Positions 21,904-30,550 of a stretch of DNA of 64,000 nucleotides are shown here, in pieces. The DNA comes from Streptomyces sp. CG1. GTDB taxonomy: Bacteria; Actinomycetota; Actinomycetes; Streptomycetales; Streptomycetaceae. Each line of letters opens with the position of its first letter. Within the stretch, counting starts at the first letter, position 1. Both the position numbers and the translations under genes were made by a program. The notes under the pieces are model-generated. The model worked only from the letters and a program-made list of their open reading frames with translations. It did no database searches and was not told the DNA's origin. The DNA lies in the NCBI RefSeq assembly GCF_041080625.1, contig NZ_CP163518.1, positions 8,115,501 through 8,179,500 of the forward strand, given 5' to 3'.

Positions 21904-22293
21904 TCAGCGCCTCCCGCGCCGCGCCAGGTAGCGCAGGATCGCGGCCGCGGCCAGGAAGCCGCCCGTCAGCGGTACGAGGACGTTCACCCAGGGATCGCGG
22001 ATGGGCTTGTACGTGGTCTTGCCCTCTTTGATCTCGATGAAGCCGAGCGGCCTTGCTTCGACCCCGCCGCCGACCACGCCGTCCTCACCGGCCTCCTGGC
22101 CGGTGTTGCCGCCGAAGCCGAACCCGATCCGCGCCACGGGGATCACAGTGACGTCCTGGCTCACGACGGGCTCGCCGAACACGACGGTTCCCGGGGCCCG
22201 GCCGCCGAGCTTGTCGGCCACCTGTTCCAGCAGAACGGCAGAGACATGGTCTGCCGCCCTCGCTTCCAGCGATGCGTTCTCGGAGGCGGTCAC
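21904..22293 (-). CDS. GerW/YtfJ family sporulation protein
   Basis: A 129-residue protein. The diagnostic core reads VVFGEPVVSQDVTVIPVARI, followed by a Gly-rich FGFGGNTG, then GGGVEARPLGFIEI, as in the GerW (YtfJ) family of spore formers. The C-terminus has one hydrophobic helix (NVLVPLTGGFLAAAAIL) and a basic tail RYLARRGRR, so it is probably membrane-anchored. In Bacillus the relative is a spore germination protein; many Streptomyces paralogues are uncharacterised. The GTG start has only a weak ribosome site. It sits alone between debris and the NTPase system and is read in the opposite direction. Confidence 0.8.
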   Translation of the reverse strand: MTASENASLEARAADHVSAVLLEQVADKLGGRAPGTVVFGEPVVSQDVTVIPVARIGFGFGGNTGQEAGEDGVVGGGVEARPLGFIEIKEGKTTYKPIRDPWVNVLVPLTGGFLAAAAILRYLARRGRR

Positions 22294-22624
22294 CGGGGGC
22301 CGCCCTCAGCCGGGCGTTCGGCCCGGCTCAGAAGGCCGATGGCGGCCGGGGAGGACATTCGAATCTCGGCAAAGGCGAAGCAGTCCACCGCGGTGAGGAT
22401 ACACGCAGCTGGGGTCAGGACGGGGGATCGCTAACTGAGAAGGACTCGTGCCGCCGCAACCTCCGCCGGGTGACTGCCGCTTCAGCCCGTGCGGGCGCGC
22501 TGCCCCCTGACGTCCTGCCAGTCACGCTCGCTTGACAGCCGGATTGCCGGATTCGGGTCTGTGCGGGCCCATCGTGCCTTACGCTCGGTCCACGACCTGT
22601 GCGTTGGAAGCGGTGGAGGGTCTC
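22294..22624. promoter_or_regulatory. Divergent spacer with promoter-like element for the NTPase/Hsp70 operon
   Basis: No gene. TTGACA at 22532-22537 is a consensus -35, but no good -10 is seen at the expected distance. TGCCGGATT and CCGGATTCGG form short repeats just after it. GGAGG at 22615-22619 is the ribosome site of the next gene. Confidence 0.35.
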
Positions 22625-23008
22625 GTGGACGTGATTGCACCGGAACTGCTCATGGCCCTGGCCAGCGGCACCGCGGGTGCGGCGGGGGAGCAGATCTGGA
22701 CGTCCCTGCGGGATCTGGTCAGACGACGGCATTCGGGCGCAGAGCCCAGCGACCAGGGGGAGTTGACCGCCCTCGCCGAGGCGCCTGACAGTGCGGAGCG
22801 TGCCACTGAGCTGGCCGAGGTACTGGCTCGACGCGCCCGGCAGGACCCTGCATTCGCCCAGGCTCTCGCGGCCTGGCGGCAGGAGGCCGAAGCCCTGGAG
22901 GGCACCCGGGCCGGCGCGGGCGACGTGCACAACACGATCTCCGGGGGCACTCAGAACACCGTCGTCCAGGCGCGGGACGTTCACGGCTCCATCAATCTCG
23001 GTGGCTGA
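22625..23008 (+). CDS. Small helical protein with C-terminal amyloid-signalling-like motif
   Basis: A 127-residue protein. The GTG at 22625 follows GGAGG at a 5-base distance; upstream codons in the frame look non-coding. Residues 1-95 are helical, beginning DVIAPELLMALASGTAGAAG, with a basic patch LVRRRHS at 31-37. Residues 103-125 form a polar beta-type motif: NTISGGTQNTVVQARDVHGS then IN. This resembles the bacterial amyloid signalling (BASS/RHIM-like) motifs seen at the C-termini of effectors and N-termini of NLR-type NTPases. The NACHT protein encoded 10 kb downstream has a matching motif at its N-terminus. The helical part may be the effector or an adaptor. The gene leads a possible operon with GrpE-like and Hsp70-like genes. 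No enzyme signature is visible. Confidence 0.7.
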   Translation: MDVIAPELLMALASGTAGAAGEQIWTSLRDLVRRRHSGAEPSDQGELTALAEAPDSAERATELAEVLARRARQDPAFAQALAAWRQEAEALEGTRAGAGDVHNTISGGTQNTVVQARDVHGSINLGG

Positions 23009-23133
23009 CACGAGGTCGTGCGTTGCCGGGTGGCGCACGGGAGGGTCGGGCGCCGGCCGGGCAGCGCGACTGTTCCGGACCGGCAGACGATCGTGACAGC
23101 CTCTGCTGACGCGTCGTGCCCCTGTGGTCTACT

Positions 23134-23637
23134 GTGAGCGACGTGTCGGAACGAGTCGAACCCTGCGCGCTCGCAAGTGAGTTCACCGCTGCGCTCGCTC
23201 GTCAGCAACAGCTCGCCGAGCGCCGCGAGGAGGTCGTGACCAGGCTGCACGACGAGGTCGAGCGGCTGCGCCGGGGCGAGATGGAAATGGCGCTCGATCT
23301 CGTGCGTCACTCCCTGATCCGGCTCCACGACCAGATCCTGCGCCAGGCAGATCACGTCACCGAGCCGCTCGGTGTCGAGGAGCTGCATGCCCTGCTGACC
23401 GCGCTGGCCGACGAGGCGGCGGACACCGTGGCCAGGACCGGCGTGGAGCGGTACGTCCCCCGGCCCGGCGAGGCATTCGACATGGCGTTGCACCGTCCGG
23501 TGGGCCGCGTCGCCGCCGAAGGTCCCGAGGCGGACCGGACGGTGGCGCGCGTCGTGGCCGCCGGATTCGTTCAGGGGGAGCGGGTCGTACGCAAGGCCGA
23601 CGTCGTGGTTTCCCGGTGGGAACCGGATGCCTCGTGA
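23134..23637 (+). CDS. GrpE-like nucleotide-exchange protein
   Basis: A protein of about 167 residues. An N-terminal long helix (QQQLAERREEVVTRLHDEVERLRR) and a C-terminal small beta part (GFVQGERVVRKADVVVSRW) match the plan of GrpE, including the final V.KA.V.V strand. GrpE releases ADP from Hsp70, and an Hsp70-like gene follows 106 bases later. GTG codons at 23116, 23134 and 23143 are all possible starts; none has a strong ribosome site. It differs from housekeeping GrpE by length and sequence, so it is probably dedicated to the neighbouring Hsp70. Confidence 0.75.
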   Translation: MSDVSERVEPCALASEFTAALARQQQLAERREEVVTRLHDEVERLRRGEMEMALDLVRHSLIRLHDQILRQADHVTEPLGVEELHALLTALADEAADTVARTGVERYVPRPGEAFDMALHRPVGRVAAEGPEADRTVARVVAAGFVQGERVVRKADVVVSRWEPDAS

Positions 23638-23700
23638 TCGTTTCCCTCTCCGACGGGCGTACAGGGCACGACATACCAGGACAAACTGACGAACAGCAGA

Positions 23701-23728
23701 CGGGACGGGCGCAAGAGCGGCCGTCCCG
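23701..23728 (+). promoter_or_regulatory. Hairpin in the leader of the Hsp70-like gene
   Basis: A perfect 8-bp stem (23701-23708 with 23721-23728) ends just upstream of the GGGAG ribosome site of the Hsp70 gene. It could tune translation or act as weak terminator after the GrpE-like gene. No HspR-type (HAIR) operator is seen. Confidence 0.35.
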
Positions 23729-23743
23729 GTGGCGGGAGACCGT

Positions 23744-25318
23744 ATGGCCGTGTACGGCATCGACCTGGGGACCACCTACTCCTGCGTCGCACGGATCGAC
23801 GATGTCGGCAGACCGACCGTGCTGCGCAACATCGAAGGGGCGGACACCACGCCGTCCGTCGTCTACTTCGAGAGCGCCGACAGCGTCGTCGTGGGACAGA
23901 GCGCCAAGGACGCCACCGTCCTCGACCCCGATCACGTCGTACAGCTGATCAAGCGGGACATGGGTGATGTGGTGCCGCGAGAGTTCCACGGCCGCACCTA
24001 CACACCCGAGGAGATCTCCGCTCGCATCCTGCGCAAACTCGTCGAGGACGCGAAGGCCACCGGCGGGGAGGAGGCGCGCGACGTGGTGATCAGCGTGCCC
24101 GCCTACTTCGGGCTCGCGGAGCGGGACGCCACCCGCAAGGCGGGCGAGATCGCCGGCCTGCGCGTCCTCGACGTGGTCGCCGAGCCCGTCGCGGCCGCGC
24201 TCGACTACGGGGCCCTGGACGGAGACGAGGAGCGCGAGGACCGGGCCATCCTCGTGTACGACCTGGGCGGCGGCACCTTCGACACCACCGTGCTCACCCT
24301 GCGCGGGCGTGAACTGACCGTGCTGTGCACGGACGGTGCGAAGGAGCTGGGCGGCAGCGACTTCGACGACCGCATCGTCGTGCACTTGGCGGAGCGGTTC
24401 CGCGAGAGCTTCCCGGACGTCGACGACCCGCTGTCCGACCCCCAGTCCGAGACGCAGCTGCGCAAGGACGCCGAAGAGGCGAAGAAGGCGCTGTCCTTCC
24501 GGGAGCGCTACACCGTCCGCGTCATGCACCAGGGCAGGGTCGAAGCGGTGGAGCTGACCCGGGAGAAACTCCAGGAACTCACCGGCGACCTGCTCGACCG
24601 CACCATCGACATCACCCGCCGCACGGTCGAACTGGCCGCCGAGCGCGGTGTGTCGCACTTCGACGAGGTGCTGCTGGTCGGCGGCGCCACCAAGATGCCC
24701 GCGGTGGCCGAGGCCCTGCGCACCCAGTTCGGCTTCGAACCCAGGCTGCACAACCCGGACCTCGCGGTGGCCCGCGGCGCCGCGATCTACGCGCTGGACC
24801 GGGCCGCGTACATCGTCTCCAGCGGTGAACTCCCCGCGGACCAGGTGCCGGACGTGCCGGAGACGGGGTTCCCGCACCGCCCGTACCAGATCTCCACCGT
24901 GGCCTCGCGCGGCTACGGCATCCAGCTCGTGGAGCGGGGCACGGACCGGCGCTACGTCTTCCACCTGGTGCACGCCAACGACCCCCTGCCCGTGTCGGTG
25001 ACCGACGAGTTCTACACCACGCACCCGGGGCAGCGCAGCGTGCGCATCCGCGTGATGGAGCAGGCGGGCGTGGAGGAGTCCGAGGAGCTGGCACACAACA
25101 CCTGTGTCGCCGAGGGCCACCTGGCCATTCCGCCGGGCAAACCCGAGAACTGGCCCATCCAGTGCGTCTACACGCTGGGCTCCTCCGGACTCCTCGGCGT
25201 CGTCGCCGTCGAGAAGGAGAGCGGCGAGAAGCTCGAACTGACCGTGCAGATCGGAGGCATGACACCGGACGCGGTCGCCACCGCACGGGACGCTCTGAGC
25301 CGCCAGCGCTTCAGCTGA
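23744..25318 (+). CDS. Lid-less Hsp70 (DnaK-like) protein
   Basis: A 524-residue Hsp70 family protein. Actin-like ATPase domain (1-about 380) is intact: phosphate 1 YGIDLGTTYSCVA, phosphate 2 YDLGGGTFDTTVL, adenosine motif LLVGGATKMPAV, with the family LDYGALDGDEE hinge region. A short beta-type substrate domain (about 385-520) follows and there is no helical lid. DnaK has about 610-640 residues, so this form lacks the C-terminal 100. The ATG at 23744 has GGGAG 5 bases before it. With the GrpE-like gene upstream and GTPase genes downstream it belongs to a dedicated chaperone-GTPase system and is not the housekeeping dnaK. Confidence 0.88.
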   Translation: MAVYGIDLGTTYSCVARIDDVGRPTVLRNIEGADTTPSVVYFESADSVVVGQSAKDATVLDPDHVVQLIKRDMGDVVPREFHGRTYTPEEISARILRKLVEDAKATGGEEARDVVISVPAYFGLAERDATRKAGEIAGLRVLDVVAEPVAAALDYGALDGDEEREDRAILVYDLGGGTFDTTVLTLRGRELTVLCTDGAKELGGSDFDDRIVVHLAERFRESFPDVDDPLSDPQSETQLRKDAEEAKKALSFRERYTVRVMHQGRVEAVELTREKLQELTGDLLDRTIDITRRTVELAAERGVSHFDEVLLVGGATKMPAVAEALRTQFGFEPRLHNPDLAVARGAAIYALDRAAYIVSSGELPADQVPDVPETGFPHRPYQISTVASRGYGIQLVERGTDRRYVFHLVHANDPLPVSVTDEFYTTHPGQRSVRIRVMEQAGVEESEELAHNTCVAEGHLAIPPGKPENWPIQCVYTLGSSGLLGVVAVEKESGEKLELTVQIGGMTPDAVATARDALSRQRFS

Positions 25319-25346
25319 CACGGAGGGAAGGACGGGGGACCACGCC

Positions 25347-27974
25347 GTGGCGTTCGACGAGCAGCGCTACCGGCGCGAGGTGCTCGACGCCGGACTGCCG
25401 GTGACCGACGACCTGCGCACCCGCTACCAGTTGCCGCGGCGCCTGGACGGGCCCGCGGTCACCGAGACGGTTGCCGCGGTCCGCGCCAGCTGGCGCCGCA
25501 ACCGCGCCCGCCTCAAGTACCGCCCGGTCATCGAGGAGCTCGAGGCCGGGCACCTCATTCACGGGCCGCTGTTCGAGGCCGCAGCCGGCGGCGACCTGGG
25601 CCCGCTGCGGGCGGCCGTGGCCGAGCACGACCGACAGGCCGGGTCCGGGCAGGCGGCCCTGGGCGCGACCCTGCAGGAGGCCGCGGGCGGGCTCGGCCTG
25701 CTCGCCGAGGTCACCGTCGCGGAAGCCGCCGCGGCACACCGGGTCAGCGAGGCGCAGGTACGGGACCTGCTGCCCGGCCTCGGGCTGCGCATCGCAGAAC
25801 CGGACCCGCTGCCCCGGGACGTGCCGCACCCCGCCTACGCCCGCTGCGCCCGCCACCTGGAGGTGCTGCGGCTGCGCCACCTCGACGACTTCCTCACGGC
25901 CGGCACCCCGGGGGGCCGCACCCCGCAGCCCGTACGTCTCTTCGACGCGCAGCCCGTCGAGGCCGCGGCCGTGGAGGAGGCGGCCCGCCGCTGGAGCCGG
26001 CTGCCGCACAGCGCCGCGCACACGGCCGCCCAGGCCGTGGCCGCCGCCGTGCGCCGGGTGCTGGCCGAGCAGGGTGCCGAGGGTCTCGCGCAGCTGCGGT
26101 TGCACGAGGTGGCGGTGCCGCTGCGGGAGAGGCTCGCCGCACGCGCCACCCCGGCCACCCTTCTCGCCCAAGCCACCGGGGAGTTGTCGATCGCCGAACC
26201 GGACGCGCGGCGGCTGGTGTTCGCGGTGCTTCACGAGGAGGCCGGGAATCCGCTGGAGGGACGGCTGCGGCGGCTGACTGCGGACGGGCGGCTCGCGGAG
26301 GCGGCGGCCGTCGCCGACCGCCTGCCCGCCGACGCGTTGCCCGAGGACGCCCGCGTCCTGGTCGCCCACGTGCGCGGAAAGCTGGCCGAGGCCCACGCCC
26401 TGGTCGACCGCGCCCGGGGGCTGCCGGCCCGGGACGCCGACCTGGCCTGGGAGCTGCTGGAACAGGCGGAGGCCGTCGCCCGCGACGTACCGTTCGCCGA
26501 CGCCGTTCGCCGGGCCCTCACGGTCCGCCCGGTCTCCGGCCTGACCGCCACGCCCGACGGCACGGGCGTCGCCCTGACGTGGCGGCCCAGCCCGTCCACG
26601 GCGGGCGAGCCCGAGTACATGCTGCTGCGCACCGAACGCCGCCCGCCGCACGACCCGGCCGACGGAACCCGGCTGCCGCTGCCGTCGCCGCGAGCCACCT
26701 CGTTCGTGGACCGCTCGGCCCCCGCCTGTGTCCCGATGTACTACGCGGTCGCCGTGCGCCGGGCCGCCGAACCCGACAGCGCGCCCTCGCCGCTCGCGGT
26801 GTGCGGACCCGTCACGTACTGGCCCGACGTCAGCGGCGTGCAGCTGCGCCCCGAGGACCGCGTGATCACCGCCGCCTGGACCCGTCCGGCGCAGGCCCGG
26901 TCCGTCGAGGTCGTCCGTGTCGGTCCGGACGGCGAGGACGTACGGGTCGCGGCCCGCCCGGGCGGCTTCACGGACGGCGGGCTCACCAACGACACGACGT
27001 ACCGCTACCGCATCCGCGTCGTCTACCACACCGACGACGGACGGCCCGTGCGCACCGGCGGCGTCTCGCTCACCGCCACACCCCTCGGGCCGCCCGAGCC
27101 GGTCACGGACCTGGAGATCCGCCGCGTGGACGGCGACCTCCTGGCCACCTTCGACCCGCCGCCCGGCGGCGAGGTGCGCCTGTACGGCTTCGGCGACGTA
27201 CCCCCGTGGCCGCCCGGCACCCGGCTGCGCACGGCGGAACTGCCCGGGCGGCCGATCACGGCCCGGCACGCACCCGAGGGGCTGCGGTTCCCGCCGCCGG
27301 ACCGGCCCACGGTGGTGCTGGCGGTCACCGTCGCCGGGGAACGCGCCGTCACCGGAGCGCACGCGGTCGCCGCCGTGCGGCCGCTCGGCACCCTCACCCT
27401 CACCCGGCACGGCGGCACAGGCGTGACCGTCGTCCTCGACTGGCCGCCCGACGCCGGCGACGAGGTCGAGGTCACCTGGCGGACCCCCGGCGAGCAGGAC
27501 GAGCGGCGGCGCACCGTCGGCCGGGCCGCCTACCGGCACGAGGCGGGCGTACGGCTGCCCGTCGCGGACGGCGCCGGGGTGGAGGTCGAGGCGCGGCCGG
27601 TGGCCGTGCTCGGCGGGCTGCGCGCGTACGGCCCGCCGAGCACGGCGGTGCTGCCCGCGCGCGCCGACGTCGGCTACCGGCTGCGGCGGCACGGCATGCC
27701 CGGACGGCGCACGGTCACCGCCGTGTTCACCGCGCCTGCCCCCGTACGGGCCGAGCGGCTGCTACTGGTGCGCTCCCACGGCCCGGTCTGGCCGCTGGAG
27801 CCCGCCGACGGGGACGTCCTCGCGGATCTCGCCGAGGCGGAGCTCGGCCCGGGGCGGGACGTGCGGCTGTCGGCGCGGCTGCCACGCGGCTCGGGCGGCT
27901 GGCTGCGCTGCTTCGCCGTCGGTGAGGGGCTCGCCCTGCGGGACCCGCCGCACCACACGCTCAAGATCACCTAG
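25347..27974 (+). CDS. Large Hsp70-associated protein with fibronectin type III repeats
   Basis: An 875-residue protein without signal peptide. Residues 1-390 are helical and Ala/Glu/Arg-rich (VTDDLRTRYQLPRRL at the start, then TPR-like arrays such as GRLAEAAAVADRLPADA). From about 394 there are four FN3-like beta domains, for example VSGLTATPDGTGVALTWRPS and VTDLEIRRVDGDLLATFDPP. Start is GTG, 28 bases after the Hsp70 stop. Intracellular FN3 arrays in actinobacteria usually serve as interaction surfaces. I infer a scaffold or client-binding partner of the Hsp70. No catalytic motif is seen. Confidence 0.7.
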   Translation: MAFDEQRYRREVLDAGLPVTDDLRTRYQLPRRLDGPAVTETVAAVRASWRRNRARLKYRPVIEELEAGHLIHGPLFEAAAGGDLGPLRAAVAEHDRQAGSGQAALGATLQEAAGGLGLLAEVTVAEAAAAHRVSEAQVRDLLPGLGLRIAEPDPLPRDVPHPAYARCARHLEVLRLRHLDDFLTAGTPGGRTPQPVRLFDAQPVEAAAVEEAARRWSRLPHSAAHTAAQAVAAAVRRVLAEQGAEGLAQLRLHEVAVPLRERLAARATPATLLAQATGELSIAEPDARRLVFAVLHEEAGNPLEGRLRRLTADGRLAEAAAVADRLPADALPEDARVLVAHVRGKLAEAHALVDRARGLPARDADLAWELLEQAEAVARDVPFADAVRRALTVRPVSGLTATPDGTGVALTWRPSPSTAGEPEYMLLRTERRPPHDPADGTRLPLPSPRATSFVDRSAPACVPMYYAVAVRRAAEPDSAPSPLAVCGPVTYWPDVSGVQLRPEDRVITAAWTRPAQARSVEVVRVGPDGEDVRVAARPGGFTDGGLTNDTTYRYRIRVVYHTDDGRPVRTGGVSLTATPLGPPEPVTDLEIRRVDGDLLATFDPPPGGEVRLYGFGDVPPWPPGTRLRTAELPGRPITARHAPEGLRFPPPDRPTVVLAVTVAGERAVTGAHAVAAVRPLGTLTLTRHGGTGVTVVLDWPPDAGDEVEVTWRTPGEQDERRRTVGRAAYRHEAGVRLPVADGAGVEVEARPVAVLGGLRAYGPPSTAVLPARADVGYRLRRHGMPGRRTVTAVFTAPAPVRAERLLLVRSHGPVWPLEPADGDVLADLAEAELGPGRDVRLSARLPRGSGGWLRCFAVGEGLALRDPPHHTLKIT

Positions 27975-27986
27975 GGGGCAGGGGAC

Positions 27987-29078
27987 ATGAGACCGACGCG
28001 CCGTCGCACCTGGGTGTGCCCGCACTGCTTCCGGAACGTCACCAGGGCGCAGATCGCGTACGTCTGCGTGAGCGGCACCGCCGCCTGCGCCGAGGGCAAG
28101 GGCCTGACGTCCGCCGACCCCCGGACCGGTTCGGCGGTGTGCCGCGCCTGCGGCCGCACCGCCACCCGGCTGCGCTGCACGGCCTGCGGGGGCCGGCTGC
28201 CGGAGGGCTATCTGCGCACGCCCGGGAAACTGGTGGCGCTCGCGGGTCCCGTCAGCTCGGGCAAGAGCACCTACATCGCCGTCCTCGTGCACGAGTTGCT
28301 GCACCGCCTCGGCGCCGAACTCGACGCGGCCCTGCTGCCCTGCGACGACGACACCATGGCCGACTACCACGAACGCTACGAGCGGCACCTGTACGAGGAG
28401 CAGCACACCGTTCCCAAGACCGCCGAGCACGACGGCGGCCGGCCCCTGGTGCACCGACTCGGCCGCACCCGGCGGGGCCGCTTCGGGCGCGCCCGCGAGC
28501 AGGTGCTGACCCTGGTGTTCCTCGACACCGCGGGCGAGCACTTCACCTCACGGGACCGCATGGAGGCCCAACTGCGCTACCTCACCGCGGCCGACGCCGT
28601 CGTCGTCCTCGTCGACCCGCAGGACCTGCCGGGTGCCCCCCTGAAGGACGGGGACGGGGTGCCGGGCAGGTCCGGCGAGGTACTGGCGCGGGTGCTCGGC
28701 CACCTGGGCGGCGGCGGGAAGGTGACCGTGCCGGTCGCCGTCGCCCTCACCAAGGCCGACCTGCTGTGGCCCCACCTGCCGGACAACTCCCCCCTGCACC
28801 GCACCCGCCGCCCCGGGCCCGTCTTCGACGCCGACGACCGCGCCGCCGTCCACGCCGAACTCCAGGCCCTGCTGAACCGCTGGCAGGAACACCAACTCGA
28901 CGCGCGGCTGCGCCGGTTCTGCACGGACTACCAGCTGTTCGCCCTCTCCACGCTCGGCACCGCGCCACAGCGCGGCGGCGGCCTCGGCCACGGCGGCGTC
29001 GTACGGCCGCACCGCGTGGAGGACCCCCTGATGTGGCTGCTGCACCGCTTCGGCTCCCTCGACCGGGGACGGGGGTGA
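27987..29078 (+). CDS. Zinc-ribbon TRAFAC-type GTPase (DO-GTPase2-like)
   Basis: A 363-residue protein. N-terminal zinc ribbons use CPHC (11-14), C27/C34, CRAC (52-55) and CTAC (64-67). The GTPase domain has Walker A GPVSSGKST (87-95), G3 DTAGE (180-184), and G4 TKAD (255-258). FDTAG-type G3 and the zinc ribbon match the GTPases named DO-GTPase in comparative studies of NTP-dependent conflict systems. It starts 12 bases after the FN3 gene, and the following GAP1-like gene begins at its stop. It is the probable active switch of the system; the next-but-one gene appears to encode its inactive paralogue. Confidence 0.82.
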   Translation: MRPTRRRTWVCPHCFRNVTRAQIAYVCVSGTAACAEGKGLTSADPRTGSAVCRACGRTATRLRCTACGGRLPEGYLRTPGKLVALAGPVSSGKSTYIAVLVHELLHRLGAELDAALLPCDDDTMADYHERYERHLYEEQHTVPKTAEHDGGRPLVHRLGRTRRGRFGRAREQVLTLVFLDTAGEHFTSRDRMEAQLRYLTAADAVVVLVDPQDLPGAPLKDGDGVPGRSGEVLARVLGHLGGGGKVTVPVAVALTKADLLWPHLPDNSPLHRTRRPGPVFDADDRAAVHAELQALLNRWQEHQLDARLRRFCTDYQLFALSTLGTAPQRGGGLGHGGVVRPHRVEDPLMWLLHRFGSLDRGRG

Positions 29079-29083
29079 CCGGC

Positions 29084-30547
29084 ATGGCCGGACAGGCGCA
29101 CTACACCTCCGCCCCGCCGTCGGCCGCCGGCCGCCACGGCGGCTTCCGCTTCACCGCCGTCTCCCCGGCGGCCCGCCCCGCGCTCGGCGTCCTGCGCCCC
29201 CTGACGGGGTACACGCCGCCGCCCGGAGCCGTCCAACCCGCCGAATATCCTTTGGCGTTCACCTACGACCGCCCCGACGACGACACGGCCGTACTGACCC
29301 GCACCCGCTTCACCGGCCGGGACTACACCGGACGCCTGGGCAACCACTTCTGCCACGCCCTTTGCGCCGGCCCCGGCGAACTGGCGGGCCTGCGCCCCGT
29401 CGAGCTGTGGGACACCCCGCAGTGGGCACCGTCCCCCGCGCCCGACGACGGTCACGCCCTGCCCGATCTGGCCGAACTGGTGCCCGGCAGCGCTGTCGGG
29501 CCCGACCGGGTCCGCCGGCTGCTGGACGCCACCGGCGAAGCGGGAGTCCGTCTCCTGGAGCGGCTGCTCACCGTGGCCCTGCGGGCGCTCGCCGGCGAGG
29601 GCACGGGCGCGACCCTGGTCTCCGCGGACCCGGAACGTGTCGTCGACTGGATCGCTGCGGTCTCCTACACCTTCCCGGCGGGCCTGACCGCCCGTCTGAC
29701 GTTCACGACGTACACGGCGCGGCCGGAGGACGACCACCGTCATCTGACCGGGACCCGGCCGGAGACGGGGGAGTGGGCGCCGGCCCCGGTGTTCGATCTC
29801 GACAGGCCGAGGGAGGACGGGGGCCCGGAGCCGTGCGCGACGGCGCGCTTCCTCGCGGGCGCGTGGGGCAGCGGGCGGCTGGACGTGGTGGACGCGGTGG
29901 CCGACCTGTGGGACGCGGCCCCGGACGAGGGCGCCGGGGCGGGCGTACGGCGGCTGCGGGCCGCGTGCGCACTGCTCGCGCCGGACGGCACCGCCGGGGA
30001 CCTGGTCCAGGCGACGTCCGCCCCCTCGGGGCTCGTGGGTTTCGTACGGGCGGTGGCGGAGCTGCGGCCGCAGGCGGCGGGTGTCCCGGCCGAGCGCGTA
30101 CGGGACGCGGCCGAGCGCCACCTCGCCACCCTGGCGGCACCGCTCGGCGACGTACGGGCCGCGCTCGCGCCGCTGCCCGAGCCCTACCGGGGCGCCGTCC
30201 TGGCGGGGCTGCTCACCGCACTCGAGGCCGCCGCCGAGTCGCGGGCCGAGGTACTGGACGCCCAGGCGTGCGCCTTTCTCGCCTCCCTCGCCGACGGAGC
30301 ACCGGGCGGAGTACAGGACGCGCTCGCCGAAGCCCCCGGCACCGCGCTGCACGTGCTGCGCCGGGCACCCGAAGAGCCGCGCCGGGCCGGCCTGAGGATC
30401 CTGCGGCTGTACCGGCGGGGGCTGTGGGAGGAGACGGAGACCTACGAGGCCCTGCGCGACCTGATGCGCGCCGAGGAGCCGGAGCCCGAGCGGGAACGGG
30501 GACCACGGCTGCCGTGGCGGCGCGGGTCCACGCGGGAGAGGGAGTGA
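29084..30547 (+). CDS. GTPase-associated protein, GAP1 family (N2 type)
   Basis: A 487-residue protein. The N-terminal domain (about 5-240) includes AHYTSAP, PLAFTYDRPDD and GRLGNHFCHALC, typical of the GAP1-N2 domain, followed by SYTFPAGLTARLTFTTYT. The rest is a helical GAP1-M/C-like region rich in Ala and Arg. The name means only that the family is found beside these GTPases; it is not proof of GTPase-activating function. The ATG at 29084 has GGGGG 8 bases upstream; a GTG at 29075 overlapping the GTPase stop (GTGA) is the alternative. The next gene starts 3 bases after the stop. Confidence 0.78.
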   Translation: MAGQAHYTSAPPSAAGRHGGFRFTAVSPAARPALGVLRPLTGYTPPPGAVQPAEYPLAFTYDRPDDDTAVLTRTRFTGRDYTGRLGNHFCHALCAGPGELAGLRPVELWDTPQWAPSPAPDDGHALPDLAELVPGSAVGPDRVRRLLDATGEAGVRLLERLLTVALRALAGEGTGATLVSADPERVVDWIAAVSYTFPAGLTARLTFTTYTARPEDDHRHLTGTRPETGEWAPAPVFDLDRPREDGGPEPCATARFLAGAWGSGRLDVVDAVADLWDAAPDEGAGAGVRRLRAACALLAPDGTAGDLVQATSAPSGLVGFVRAVAELRPQAAGVPAERVRDAAERHLATLAAPLGDVRAALAPLPEPYRGAVLAGLLTALEAAAESRAEVLDAQACAFLASLADGAPGGVQDALAEAPGTALHVLRRAPEEPRRAGLRILRLYRRGLWEETETYEALRDLMRAEEPEPERERGPRLPWRRGSTRERE

Positions 30548-30550
30548 GCC

